This document shows positions 51,921 to 60,613 of a DNA stretch of 64,000 nt, piece by piece. The notes under the pieces are model-generated. The model was not told the origin of the DNA and did not search any database. It saw only the letters and a list, made by a program, of their open reading frames with translations. The stretch lies in assembly GCF_004217495.1 (NCBI RefSeq), contig NZ_SHLC01000001.1:2852001-2916000 (forward strand), written 5' to 3'. This DNA comes from Microterricola gilva (lineage in GTDB: Bacteria > Actinomycetota > Actinomycetes > Actinomycetales > Microbacteriaceae). Each line of letters starts with the position of its first letter. Position 1 is the first letter of the stretch. The translations under genes and the position numbers were made by a program.

Positions 51921-53982
51921 CGCGGCCGCCGTCCACGGCGGGCGGGTGGCCGACCGGCAGCTCGGCGAGCACGGTCGTGCCAGACGGCACGGCGGCCGTC
52001 ACCTGCACGGTGCCGCGGAGCGCCGCCACCCTGTCGCGGATGTTCGCGAGGCCGCCGCTCGTCGCCGCGGCCGGCCTGATCGCGCCGATACCGCGGCCGT
52101 CGTCGGTGATCGCGATGCGCAGCTGCCCGTTGCTCCGCTCCAGCCTGACCGTTGCCCTCGTCGCCTGGGCGTGCTTGGCCGTGTTCGCGAGCGCCTCGCG
52201 CACCACGTAGTACGCCGTCGTCTCGACGTCCTCCGGGTAGCGTTCCCGGCGCACCGCGGCGTCGGCCTCGACGGTGAGCGTGATCGGGAACCGTGCCATC
52301 CCCGACTCGACCGCGGCCACCAGCCCGTTGTCGCTCAACACGGAGGGGTGGATGCCGCGGGTGATCTCCCGCAGCTCGGTGAGGGTCTCGCGTGCCTGGT
52401 CCTGAAGTTCGATGAGTTCAGTTGCGGCGAGCTCCCCGCGCTGCAGGCGGTTGCGAGCCAGCCGCAGTCCCGCAATCTGCGCCACCAGATTCTGCTGGAT
52501 GCCGTCGTGCAGATCGCGCTCGAGCCGGCGGCGCTCGTCATCCTGCACCGCGACGAGCCGCTCGCGAGAGGCGCGCAGTTCATCGAGCTGTTCGGCCAGC
52601 TGCGCGCTGAGGAGCACATTGGCAACGGATGCCGCCGCCTGAGCCGCGACCGTTCGGAGCAGCGCGCGTTCGGCGTCACCGTACTCGCCGCGGCGCCTCG
52701 GCCCCAGCTCGATGCGGCCGAGGGTCTCCTCGCCGCGCACGAGCTCGCTGGACTCGGCCGGGTCGCCGACCGGCTCCCCCGCGCCTCCGATCGAGGTCCC
52801 GGCGAGCGCCGCATCCGCCCCGACGAGCCGGATCTGCACCCACGTCGCGTCGAGGCCGCCGCGAACCGCCTCGGCCAAGGTGGTCAGCAGTTCGCGCGGC
52901 TCGCCTGCCCGCTCCAGTTGCGCGCCGAGCTCACTCAGCATCGCGAAGTGTTGCTCGCGGTCGCCGAACAGAGCGCGGTGCAGGCGCAGCTGCATCCAGC
53001 TGCGGGCCGGCAGCAGCACGACCGCGAGCAGCGTTGTGATCAGGATCGCCGAGAGCGTGCTGAGCGGGGGCGTGAGCAGGAGCGCCGGCGTCGCGACCGC
53101 GGCCGCGTAGACGACCGTGATGAGCAGGGTCGACGCGCGCTCGACGCGTGCTCCGCGCTCGCCCGGCCCGATGTCGAAGGCGCCGTAGCGGAGGATGCCG
53201 TGGATCGCCGCGACCGGGATCGCGATCATTGACGCGTAGACCAGGAACTCGACGCCCCAGAGGCCTGGCACGAATGTCCACAGCAGGAACGCCGCCATCG
53301 CAGAGCCGACCGCGAGGCCCATGACGCGGGTGCGGGCACGCACCCCCGGCTGTCCGAAGAACACTCGGGAGGCGAGCACGGTGACGCCGAGCGCGACAGC
53401 GGCCCAGCCCTGGAAGACGAGATAGTGGACGGCGGGGGCGGCCCACTCGAGCCACGGCACGAAGTACGGGTTGGGGATCGACTCGCCGCTGATGCCGATG
53501 AACTGCGACATGACGATGTGCGGTGTGGTGAGCAGCGTGAGCGGACCGACCAGAACCGGGGTCCAGAGGAAGAGGACCGCGATCCGCTGCCACCGACGCT
53601 CCGGAACGCCGTCCGGGAACGTCGCGAACACCACCAACAGCGCCGAGGTCGCCACCGCGTCGGCGCTCAGGCCGAGCAGGTTGACGAACGGGAACCACGG
53701 CTCGGTGAGGATCTCGAGGTTGAGGTGCACGAAGGTCTCAAACGCAGAGCCGACGAGCATCGCGGTCGCCCCGAGCGCGATGAGCAGCGCGATCCGAGAC
53801 GCCGACACCGTGAGCAGCCACATTCCGAAGACGAACAGGGGCAGCGCGCCGAGCAGCGGCCACGCGAGGCCGTGATCCGAATTGAGGTCTGGGTCGATGA
53901 AGCCGCGCATGACGACGATGTAGAGCAGAGACGCGACCCCGATCGGGCCGAACGTCGCAAGGCACAACCACCTGCGATCCAC
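51913..53982 (-). CDS. sensor histidine kinase (HisKA_3 type, membrane-bound)
   Basis: A 689-residue kinase. The N-terminal half has about ten hydrophobic segments, residues ~1-280, then a GAF-like domain and the HisKA_3 dimerisation domain with the phospho-acceptor His492 in LERDLHDGIQQN. The C-terminal HATPase ends with TSGGLANIRDRVAAL. A NarL-type partner follows directly. GTG start at 53982, with GGGAG close upstream. Signal not known. Confidence 0.92.
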   Translation of the reverse strand: MDRRWLCLATFGPIGVASLLYIVVMRGFIDPDLNSDHGLAWPLLGALPLFVFGMWLLTVSASRIALLIALGATAMLVGSAFETFVHLNLEILTEPWFPFVNLLGLSADAVATSALLVVFATFPDGVPERRWQRIAVLFLWTPVLVGPLTLLTTPHIVMSQFIGISGESIPNPYFVPWLEWAAPAVHYLVFQGWAAVALGVTVLASRVFFGQPGVRARTRVMGLAVGSAMAAFLLWTFVPGLWGVEFLVYASMIAIPVAAIHGILRYGAFDIGPGERGARVERASTLLITVVYAAAVATPALLLTPPLSTLSAILITTLLAVVLLPARSWMQLRLHRALFGDREQHFAMLSELGAQLERAGEPRELLTTLAEAVRGGLDATWVQIRLVGADAALAGTSIGGAGEPVGDPAESSELVRGEETLGRIELGPRRRGEYGDAERALLRTVAAQAAASVANVLLSAQLAEQLDELRASRERLVAVQDDERRRLERDLHDGIQQNLVAQIAGLRLARNRLQRGELAATELIELQDQARETLTELREITRGIHPSVLSDNGLVAAVESGMARFPITLTVEADAAVRRERYPEDVETTAYYVVREALANTAKHAQATRATVRLERSNGQLRIAITDDGRGIGAIRPAAATSGGLANIRDRVAALRGTVQVTAAVPSGTTVLAELPVGHPPAVDGGRGG

Positions 53983-54178
53983 ACTCCCATCGTCCTCCTC
54001 CCGGCGCCGTTACGGGAGGGGGCCTGCCCCGTGCCTCGCTGGCGGCTGGCCGCCATGAGCGCTGCGCCGATCCGCGCCGCGAGGCGCGGTCTGCCGCGTT
54101 CCGGCGAGGGGTGCCGCGGGGCGAGAGTGAGCCAAACGGATGCCGCAACGCGCGTCCGCACGAACAGGGAGGTTCATC

Positions 54179-54646
54179 ATGCACAGGGTCTATGCGGTCA
54201 TCGCCTGGGTCATCGCCGGCGGCGTCGCCGTGCAGGCCGCCGCGATCGCGTTCGGAGTCGGCGGAATGGTGCACTTCGTGCAGGACGGCGGCGTCGTCGA
54301 CAAAGCGCTGATCGAGAGCGGTCAGCTCACCTACCTCGGCGAGATCGGCTTCTGGATCCACGCAATCGTCGGTGCCGTGGTGATCCCGCTCGCCGCCGTC
54401 GCCTTGTTCCTCGTGGCATTCGGGGTGCGCGTGCGCGGCGCCCGGCTGCTGGCCGGGATCGTGCTCGGGCTGATCGCCCTCCAGGTGATGGCCGGCTTCG
54501 GGCTGCGCGATCTGCCGTATCTGGGTCTGCTGCACGGGGTGAACGCCCTCGCCGTGCTGCTCGCCTCCGTGTTCGCCGCGCTGCGGGTGAGCCGCTCCGC
54601 GCGGAAGACCGTGGCGGAGGCGACATCCGATGCCGTCCCGGCGTGA
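54179..54646 (+). CDS. four-helix membrane protein (DUF6220-like)
   Basis: A 155-residue protein with four predicted membrane helices and short loops, including a periplasmic segment GVGGMVHFVQDGGVVDKAL after the first helix. The layout matches the small DUF6220-type membrane proteins, a match I did not verify. The ATG at 54179 follows CAGGGAGG. It overlaps the multicopper oxidase gene by 17 bases, which shows coupled expression and suggests a shared copper or redox role. The 196 bases upstream to the kinase start hold no other feature I can support. Confidence 0.75.
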   Translation: MHRVYAVIAWVIAGGVAVQAAAIAFGVGGMVHFVQDGGVVDKALIESGQLTYLGEIGFWIHAIVGAVVIPLAAVALFLVAFGVRVRGARLLAGIVLGLIALQVMAGFGLRDLPYLGLLHGVNALAVLLASVFAALRVSRSARKTVAEATSDAVPA

Positions 54647-56129
54647 GGTCTTCCGCCGCGTGCTTCTCGGCGCCGCGCTCACGACCGCGCTGCTCGCCGC
54701 GTTCGTCGCCTGGCAGGGAACGCTCCTGGGCGAGTACTCGGTCATGGAGATGGGCGGGTCTGCCGGCCATTCCGACCACGCGGGCCACGCCGTCCCCGCC
54801 AGTGCCGCGCTCGACGGCCCCGCCGCCGGCGGCACGAGCGTCACGGCGTTGACCGCCGATGCAGACCGCCCGGCCGATGTGCGGGTCGAACTCGTCGCCA
54901 GGCAGGAACGCATCGACGTGCCTGGTGGCCGCCCGGTCGATGGGTACACCGTGAACGGCCAGTCCCCCGGCCCCGTCATCCGAGCCAGGCAGGGCGAGCT
55001 CGTCGAGGTCGTGTTCATCAACGAGTCCGTCGCAGCCGGCGCGACGCTGCACTGGCACGGTATCGACGTGCCGAATGCGGCCGACGGGGTGGCCGGCATC
55101 ACGCAGGACGCGGTTCCCGTCGGCGGCCGTTACGTCTACCGCTTCGTCGCCGCGGACGCCGGGACGTACTGGTACCACTCGCACCAGCTCTCGCACGAGC
55201 AGGTGCAGCGCGGCCTGCTCGGTGCTGTCGTGATCGAGCCGGGCGACGCCGCACCGGATGCCGCCACCGAGCTGATCGCCCTGCTGCACCTCTACGGCAG
55301 CCAGCACACGCTGAACGGCCGGGTGGCCGACGAGCGGGTTCCGGCCTCTCCCGGCCAGGAGGTGCGGGTGCGCGTGATCAACACCGACCAGGGCACCGCC
55401 GCGGTCTGGTCGGCCGACCCGTTCCGCGTCGTCGCGGTCGACGGCCATGAGGTGAGCGAACCGGGCGAGGTCACCGACCGCACGCTCCTCATCCCGGCAG
55501 GCGGGCGCGCCGACGTCTCGATGCTGGCGCCAGAGCAGGGCGCGGCGCAGCTCAGGGTGGGCGGCGCCCGCAGCGTGCTGATCGGGGACGTGGCGGACGG
55601 CGCCGCGGTGACGGAGCCGGTGCGGCAGCCCGCCGAGCGCCTCGATCTTCTCAGCTACGGCGCGCCGGTGCCGCTTGGCATCGATCCGTCCCGCCCCGAC
55701 CGCGTGTACGACTACGTGATCGCCCGCCGCTACGGCATCATCGACGGCCGACCGGGCAACTTCTGGACCATCAACGGCCGCATGTTCCCCGACGTGCCGA
55801 TGTTCGCGGTGAGCGAGGGCGATGTCGTCGTGATGAGGATCCGCAACGACTCCGGCGACGTGCATCCGATGCACCTGCACGGGCACCACGCCCTGGTGCT
55901 CTCTCGTGACGGTGTCGCGGCATGCGGCAGCCCCTGGTGGGTGGACACGCTCGATGTTCGGCCGCACGAGTCCTACGAGATCGCGTTCGTCGCCGACAAC
56001 CCCGGCATCTGGAGCGACCACTGCCACACACTCCAGCACGCGGTCGACGGGCTGATCACCCATGTCATGTACGACGGGGTCACGACGCCATTCACGATCA
56101 ATGGCGACGCGGGCAACCACCCGGAGTGA
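54630..56129 (+). CDS. multicopper oxidase
   Basis: A 499-residue three-domain oxidase. The copper ligands are complete: HWHG near residue 140, YWYHSH near residue 181, HPMHLHGH near residue 412 and DHCHTLQHAVDGL near residue 470, giving one T1 and a T2/T3 cluster. The residue at the T1 axial position is Leu. An N-terminal SRREVFRR stretch followed by a hydrophobic segment suggests Tat-type export or membrane anchoring, and an MGGSAGHSDHAGH segment is His/Met-rich. Probably oxidises copper or phenolic substrates outside the cell. Confidence 0.93.
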   Translation: MPSRREVFRRVLLGAALTTALLAAFVAWQGTLLGEYSVMEMGGSAGHSDHAGHAVPASAALDGPAAGGTSVTALTADADRPADVRVELVARQERIDVPGGRPVDGYTVNGQSPGPVIRARQGELVEVVFINESVAAGATLHWHGIDVPNAADGVAGITQDAVPVGGRYVYRFVAADAGTYWYHSHQLSHEQVQRGLLGAVVIEPGDAAPDAATELIALLHLYGSQHTLNGRVADERVPASPGQEVRVRVINTDQGTAAVWSADPFRVVAVDGHEVSEPGEVTDRTLLIPAGGRADVSMLAPEQGAAQLRVGGARSVLIGDVADGAAVTEPVRQPAERLDLLSYGAPVPLGIDPSRPDRVYDYVIARRYGIIDGRPGNFWTINGRMFPDVPMFAVSEGDVVVMRIRNDSGDVHPMHLHGHHALVLSRDGVAACGSPWWVDTLDVRPHESYEIAFVADNPGIWSDHCHTLQHAVDGLITHVMYDGVTTPFTINGDAGNHPE

Positions 56130-56252
56130 ATCGTAATCGCCTAGAAGAAATGCGCGACGGATTCCTGAGATTTCATCGATTTCTTCGTACTTTTTTGCTA
56201 GACTGGGTGCATCAGAGATCGCTCGTGCCGAACGATGAGTCTGGAGAAGTGG

Positions 56253-57569
56253 ATGCACCCGTCATCCCCGCCCGAAGCACCTCCCACCACCAATCTGCCC
56301 GGCCCGCTGCTCATGCACGCCCCGCCGCCTCACCCGCCAGGGTCCGCACCACCGACACCGCCGCCTCATGGCGCTGAGCTGATCGTCGACCGCATCGAGC
56401 AGGCCGTCGACGCTCACACGGCCGGCAATCGAGCACAGGCTCGGCTCTGGACGGCGCTGGCCGAGCTGATCCGACTCGCCAGAGCGAAGCCGGAGATCTA
56501 CCTGCGCCCTGTCGGACTGGCGCACGCCGACGCACCCGAGCTCGCCGCGGATGCCGCGGCCTTCGACGCCGGCCTCCGGCTGCAGCTCTCCTCGACGCAG
56601 GTGCGCACCATTGCGTTCCGGGCACAGACCCTCGAAGACCGGATGCCGCGCCTGCACGCCGCGTTCCAACGTGGCGCGACCAGTGCCGCACATGTCGGCG
56701 CGGCGCTCGAACTCATCACCGGCTGGTCAGAAGACAACGCCGTGCGCGCGTTCGACGAACAGCTGGCTGAGCCGGCCGGAAGCCTCACGCTGTCGGCGTT
56801 CCGCGCCAGAGCCCGCCGCCTCAAGGAACGACTCTCAGCCGAGCCGGCCGAGAGTCGCCACACCCGCGCGTTCGCCGAGCGCCGCGTGTGGTTCGAACCC
56901 GAGGAAGACGGCATGGCGTGGATTCACGCACTCGTCGCGGCACCCGATGCCGTGCGTATCGTGTCCCGACTGAATGCGACCGCCCGCGCCGAGCAGAAGA
57001 AGACCCCGATCGGCGAGCCGGAGTGGCGCTCGCGTGACCAGATCCGTGCCGACCTGGCCGTGGCCTGGCTCGCCGGCGATGGCACGGCGACGGCCGCGAA
57101 GGTCCGCCCGATCCTGCTGGTGCCCCTGCTCTCGCTCATCGCCGACGGGGACGAGCCCATCGAGCTGCGCGGCTACGGAACGGTCGACAAGGCCACGGCG
57201 GCGCGGCTCATCGCGTCGGCCCCGTCGTTCCGCCGCGTGGCAACCGATCCGTTCACGGGCGAGCGGCTCCGCTACGACCGCACCCGCTACCGCCCGAGCA
57301 CAGCGCAACGCGACTGGATCGCGTTCCGCTACGAGAGCTGTATCGACCCCACCTGCTCTCGGCCGGTCGACGATACAGATGTCGACCACCTCGAAGAGTG
57401 GGTGCGTGACCGCGGTCGCACCAACGACGACAACCTTCTCCCCCTCTGCGAGCGCGGAAACCGCCGCAAGAATCTCAGCCGCATCGAATACAGCCGCCTG
57501 CCGGACGGCCGCGTCACCATCACGACACCGACCGGGCACATCGCTGAGGTCGAGCCGGCACCCTTCTGA
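56253..57569 (+). CDS. DUF222/13E12-type protein with C-terminal HNH domain
   Basis: A 438-residue protein: Pro-rich N-terminus, helical DUF222 domain, then a C-terminal HNH-like module (CIDPTCSRPVDDTDVDHLEE...). The first His of DVDHLEEW and the central Asn of NLLPLC are kept, but the usual final HH of this family is replaced by GN (ERGNRRKN). These proteins occur in many copies in Actinobacteria and their role is unclear. The ATG at 56253 has GGAG seven bases upstream; an in-frame ATG at 56235 has none. Confidence 0.88.
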   Translation: MHPSSPPEAPPTTNLPGPLLMHAPPPHPPGSAPPTPPPHGAELIVDRIEQAVDAHTAGNRAQARLWTALAELIRLARAKPEIYLRPVGLAHADAPELAADAAAFDAGLRLQLSSTQVRTIAFRAQTLEDRMPRLHAAFQRGATSAAHVGAALELITGWSEDNAVRAFDEQLAEPAGSLTLSAFRARARRLKERLSAEPAESRHTRAFAERRVWFEPEEDGMAWIHALVAAPDAVRIVSRLNATARAEQKKTPIGEPEWRSRDQIRADLAVAWLAGDGTATAAKVRPILLVPLLSLIADGDEPIELRGYGTVDKATAARLIASAPSFRRVATDPFTGERLRYDRTRYRPSTAQRDWIAFRYESCIDPTCSRPVDDTDVDHLEEWVRDRGRTNDDNLLPLCERGNRRKNLSRIEYSRLPDGRVTITTPTGHIAEVEPAPF

Positions 57570-57684
57570 TCGCCCTACGGGGCATTCGCGATTCGCCATC
57601 GGGGCTGGACAGCGGGCGTTCGGCGCGCGAAGAATGAACGTCGATGGCCGTGGCCCTCGCCGCGGCGGAAGGAGCAATCCGATC

Positions 57685-58299
57685 ATGGGCATCATCAGCG
57701 CAAGCCTGTTCATCTCACTGGACGGCGTCTATCAGGCCCCGGGTGGCCGCGAGGAAGACCGCGAGGATGGGTTCGAGTTCGGCGGCTGGCAGGCGCCGTT
57801 CTTCGACGACGAGTCCGGGGAGGCGATCGGCGCCGACCTCGACAACCTCGACGCGCTCCTGCTCGGGCGCAAGACGTACGACATTTTTGCGTCGTACTGG
57901 CCGACCGCGGGTGACGGCCCCATCGCGGTGAAGTTCAACACGGTGCCGAAGTTCGTCGTCTCTCGCACGCTCAGCGATCCGAGCTGGGCGGGAACGACCG
58001 TGCTGCCGGATGCCGCATCCGCAGGACGGCTCCGCGAGGAGTTCAATCGGGTATCCGTGATCGGCAGCGGCGAACTCGTGCGGTCGCTGCTGGCCGAGGA
58101 GCTCCTCGATCGACTGCAGCTGTGGCTCTACCCGGTCGCGTTCGGGCAGGGCAAACGGCTGTTCGACGTCGGCACGGTTCCCTCATCGTTCCGGTTGGTG
58201 GAGCCGGCCCGCAGCTTCGAGAAGGGAGCGGTGTCGCTCATCTACGAGCGCGCGGGCGAGGTGCAGACGATGGACATGCCTGACGAACCCGAGGCCTAG
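57685..58299 (+). CDS. dihydrofolate reductase-family protein (RibD C-terminal-like)
   Basis: A 204-residue reductase-like protein. SLFISLDGVYQAPGG at the start, LLLGRKTYDIFASYWP and VIGSGELVRSLL followed by ELWLYPVAFGQGKRLF are the NADPH-binding and substrate segments of the RibD_C/DHFR-like fold. Its natural substrate is unknown; it is not the true FolA. A GGAAGGAG site precedes the ATG at 57685. It ends before a bidirectional terminator. Confidence 0.88.
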   Translation: MGIISASLFISLDGVYQAPGGREEDREDGFEFGGWQAPFFDDESGEAIGADLDNLDALLLGRKTYDIFASYWPTAGDGPIAVKFNTVPKFVVSRTLSDPSWAGTTVLPDAASAGRLREEFNRVSVIGSGELVRSLLAEELLDRLQLWLYPVAFGQGKRLFDVGTVPSSFRLVEPARSFEKGAVSLIYERAGEVQTMDMPDEPEA

Positions 58300-58317
58300 C
58301 GAGCCCGAGCCAGCCGA

Positions 58318-58355
58318 GCCGCGGCATCCGCCCGGTGAGGAGCGGATGCCGCGGC
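58318..58355. terminator. bidirectional terminator hairpin
   Basis: GCCGCGGCATCCGC (58318-58331) is the exact reverse complement of GCGGATGCCGCGGC (58342-58355), 14-bp stem with a 10-base loop. It separates the reductase gene and the convergent araA gene. No U tract is visible. Confidence 0.75.
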
Positions 58356-58373
58356 GTTGGCCGAGTCCGGCGG

Positions 58374-59891
58374 CTAGATGCCCTGAGCGAGGCGGTAGTA
58401 CGCCTGGTTCCAGCGCACCTCGCGCCCGAACTCGCGCAGTTCGGTGTTCTCGTCGATCACGAGCAGCTCGGTGCGGGCGATCTCGGCGAAGTCCTGGAAC
58501 ACCTCGATGCCGACCGCCGTCGACATCACCGTGTGGTGTGCGGCTCCGGCGGTGAGCCAAGCCGCGGCGCTCGTGGCGAAGTCCGGCGCCGGCTTCCACA
58601 CGGCACGGCCGACGGGCAGCTTCGGCAGCGGAGCCGTCGGCTGCACGACCTCGACGACGTTGGCCACGAGGCGGAAGCGGTCGCGCATGTCGCTCAGGGC
58701 GACAACGACGGCGGGGCCGGAGTCGGCGGTGAAGACGAGGCGCACCGGGTCTTCCTTGCCGCCGATGCCGAGCGGGTGCACCTCGAGCGTCGGCTTGGCG
58801 GTCGTCAGCGAGGGCGACACCTCCAGCATGTGGGCACCGAGGATCAACTCGTTGCCCGGGGTCATGTCGTAGGTGTAGTCCTCCATCAGCGAGGCGCCAC
58901 CGGGCAGGCCGGCACCCATGACGTTGGCGACGCGCACGAGGATGGCCGTCTTCCAGTCACCCTCGGCACCGAAGCCGTAGCCGTCGGCCATGAGGCGCTG
59001 CACGGCGAGGCCGGGCAGCTGGCGCAGGGTGCCGAGGTCCTCGAAGCTCGTCGTGAACGCGCCGAAGCCGCCCTCCTCGAGGAAGGAGCGCAGGCCGATC
59101 TCGATCGCGGCGCCGTAGCGAAGCGATTCGTGGCGCTCTCCCCCGCGGCGCAGCTCGGGCGCCACGGCGTAGAGCTCCTCGTACTCGGCGACGAGAGCGT
59201 CGATGTCGGCATCGGATGCCGCGTGCACGGCGTCGGCGAGCTCGTTCACGCCCCACGTGTTCACCTGCACGCCGAAGCGCAGCTCCGCCTCGGTCTTGTC
59301 CCCCTCGGTCACGGCGACGTAGCGCATGTTGTCTCCGAAGCGGGCGAGCTTGAGCGTGCGGGACGCGGCCCAACCGGCCGCCGCCCGCTGCCAGCTGCCG
59401 ACCTCGGCGGTGACGCGCGGGTCGGTGACGTGGCCGACGACCGTCTTGCGCACGACGCCGAGACGGGTCTGGATGTAGCCGAACTCCCGGTCGCCGTGGG
59501 CGGCCTGGTTGAGGTTCATGAAGTCGAAGTCGATCTCGCCCCACGGCAGTTCGACGTTGGCCTGCGTGTGCAGGTGCAGCAACGGCTTCTGCAGCGCGTC
59601 GAGGCCGTGGATCCACATCTTGGCCGGCGAGAAGGTGTGCATCCAGGCGATGACGCCGATCACGTTGTCGGCGGCGTTCACCTCGAGGGCGAGGCGGCGG
59701 ATGGAGTCGGAGTCCTTGAGCACCGGCTTCCAAACCACCTTCACGGGCACGCCGTCCGCGGCATCGAGCGTGCGCGCGATCGCCTGGGACTGCTCGGCGA
59801 CCTGACGCAGCGTCTCCTCGCCGTAGAGGTTCTGGCTGCCGGTGAGGAACCAGACTTCGTAGTGGTCGAGTGTCGTGGTGAGTTTCGGCAT
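58374..59891 (-). CDS. araA: L-arabinose isomerase
   Basis: A 505-residue enzyme that converts L-arabinose to L-ribulose, manganese dependent. [16 protein letters not shown] at the start, [30 protein letters not shown] and [14 protein letters not shown] are hallmark segments, and length equals the usual ~500. Last gene of the araB-araD-araA operon; the stop is followed by a bidirectional hairpin. Confidence 0.97.
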   Translation of the reverse strand: MPKLTTTLDHYEVWFLTGSQNLYGEETLRQVAEQSQAIARTLDAADGVPVKVVWKPVLKDSDSIRRLALEVNAADNVIGVIAWMHTFSPAKMWIHGLDALQKPLLHLHTQANVELPWGEIDFDFMNLNQAAHGDREFGYIQTRLGVVRKTVVGHVTDPRVTAEVGSWQRAAAGWAASRTLKLARFGDNMRYVAVTEGDKTEAELRFGVQVNTWGVNELADAVHAASDADIDALVAEYEELYAVAPELRRGGERHESLRYGAAIEIGLRSFLEEGGFGAFTTSFEDLGTLRQLPGLAVQRLMADGYGFGAEGDWKTAILVRVANVMGAGLPGGASLMEDYTYDMTPGNELILGAHMLEVSPSLTTAKPTLEVHPLGIGGKEDPVRLVFTADSGPAVVVALSDMRDRFRLVANVVEVVQPTAPLPKLPVGRAVWKPAPDFATSAAAWLTAGAAHHTVMSTAVGIEVFQDFAEIARTELLVIDENTELREFGREVRWNQAYYRLAQGI

Positions 59892-60610
59892 TACGCAATT
59901 GCTCCTTGGGGTGCTTGTCCGTAGACGTTCTGGTAGCGGTTGAAGAGTGAATCGATGGCGGCCTGAGGGATCGGGATCAGCTCGCCGCCCTGGCGGGCGA
60001 TGTGCACGGTGCGGGCAACGTCCTCGACCATGACGGCGGCCTTGACCGCGTCGCGGGCGTCCTTTCCGATCGTGAACGGACCGTGGTTCTGCATCAGCAC
60101 GGCCCGCGAGCGGTGGCCGCTGAGGGTCTGCACGATGCCGCGGCCGATCGAGTCGTCACCGATGATCGCGAACGGGCCGATTGGGATCGGGCCGCCGAAC
60201 TCGTCGGCCATGGCGGTGATCACGCAGGGGATCTCCTCGCCGCGGGCCGCCCACGCGGTCGCGTAGTCGGAGTGCGTGTGCACGACGCCGCCGACCTCAG
60301 GCATGTTGCGGTAGACGTAGGCGTGGGCGGCGGTGTCGCTGGACGGCGAGCGATCGCTGCCGGCCGAACCGGGCACGACGACACCGTCGAGGTCGCAGAG
60401 GATCATGTTCTCCGGCGCCAGATCGTCGTAGGAGACGCCGGACGGCTTGATCACGAAGAGCTCGGCGCCTGGCACCCGGCCGGAGACGTTGCCGCCGGTC
60501 CAGACCACCAGGCCGTAGCGCACGAGCTCGCCGTGCAGCGCGGCGACCTCCTCGCGCACAGCCTGAATGGCCCGTTCCGTTTCGGCAGAGAATGTGGTGA
60601 CGTCAGTCAT
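59891..60610 (-). CDS. araD: L-ribulose-5-phosphate 4-epimerase
   Basis: A 239-residue class II aldolase-fold enzyme that converts L-ribulose 5-phosphate to D-xylulose 5-phosphate. [10 protein letters not shown] and [16 protein letters not shown] form the phosphate-binding part, and [13 protein letters not shown] holds the zinc-binding His pair. The stop codon overlaps the araA start by one base; the araB gene ends four bases before its start. Links the arabinose branch to the pentose phosphate pathway. Confidence 0.97.
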   Translation of the reverse strand: MTDVTTFSAETERAIQAVREEVAALHGELVRYGLVVWTGGNVSGRVPGAELFVIKPSGVSYDDLAPENMILCDLDGVVVPGSAGSDRSPSSDTAAHAYVYRNMPEVGGVVHTHSDYATAWAARGEEIPCVITAMADEFGGPIPIGPFAIIGDDSIGRGIVQTLSGHRSRAVLMQNHGPFTIGKDARDAVKAAVMVEDVARTVHIARQGGELIPIPQAAIDSLFNRYQNVYGQAPQGAIA

Positions 60611-60613
60611 CGC

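Noticed and set aside
54327-56258. Minus-strand open frame across the multicopper oxidase
   Set aside because: The plus-strand protein has all copper ligands; the antisense frame has no recognisable family.
56253-57569. HNH protein as part of a defence system or mobile element
   Set aside because: The DUF222 architecture is a common multi-copy actinobacterial family and no partner nuclease, methylase or integrase lies nearby.
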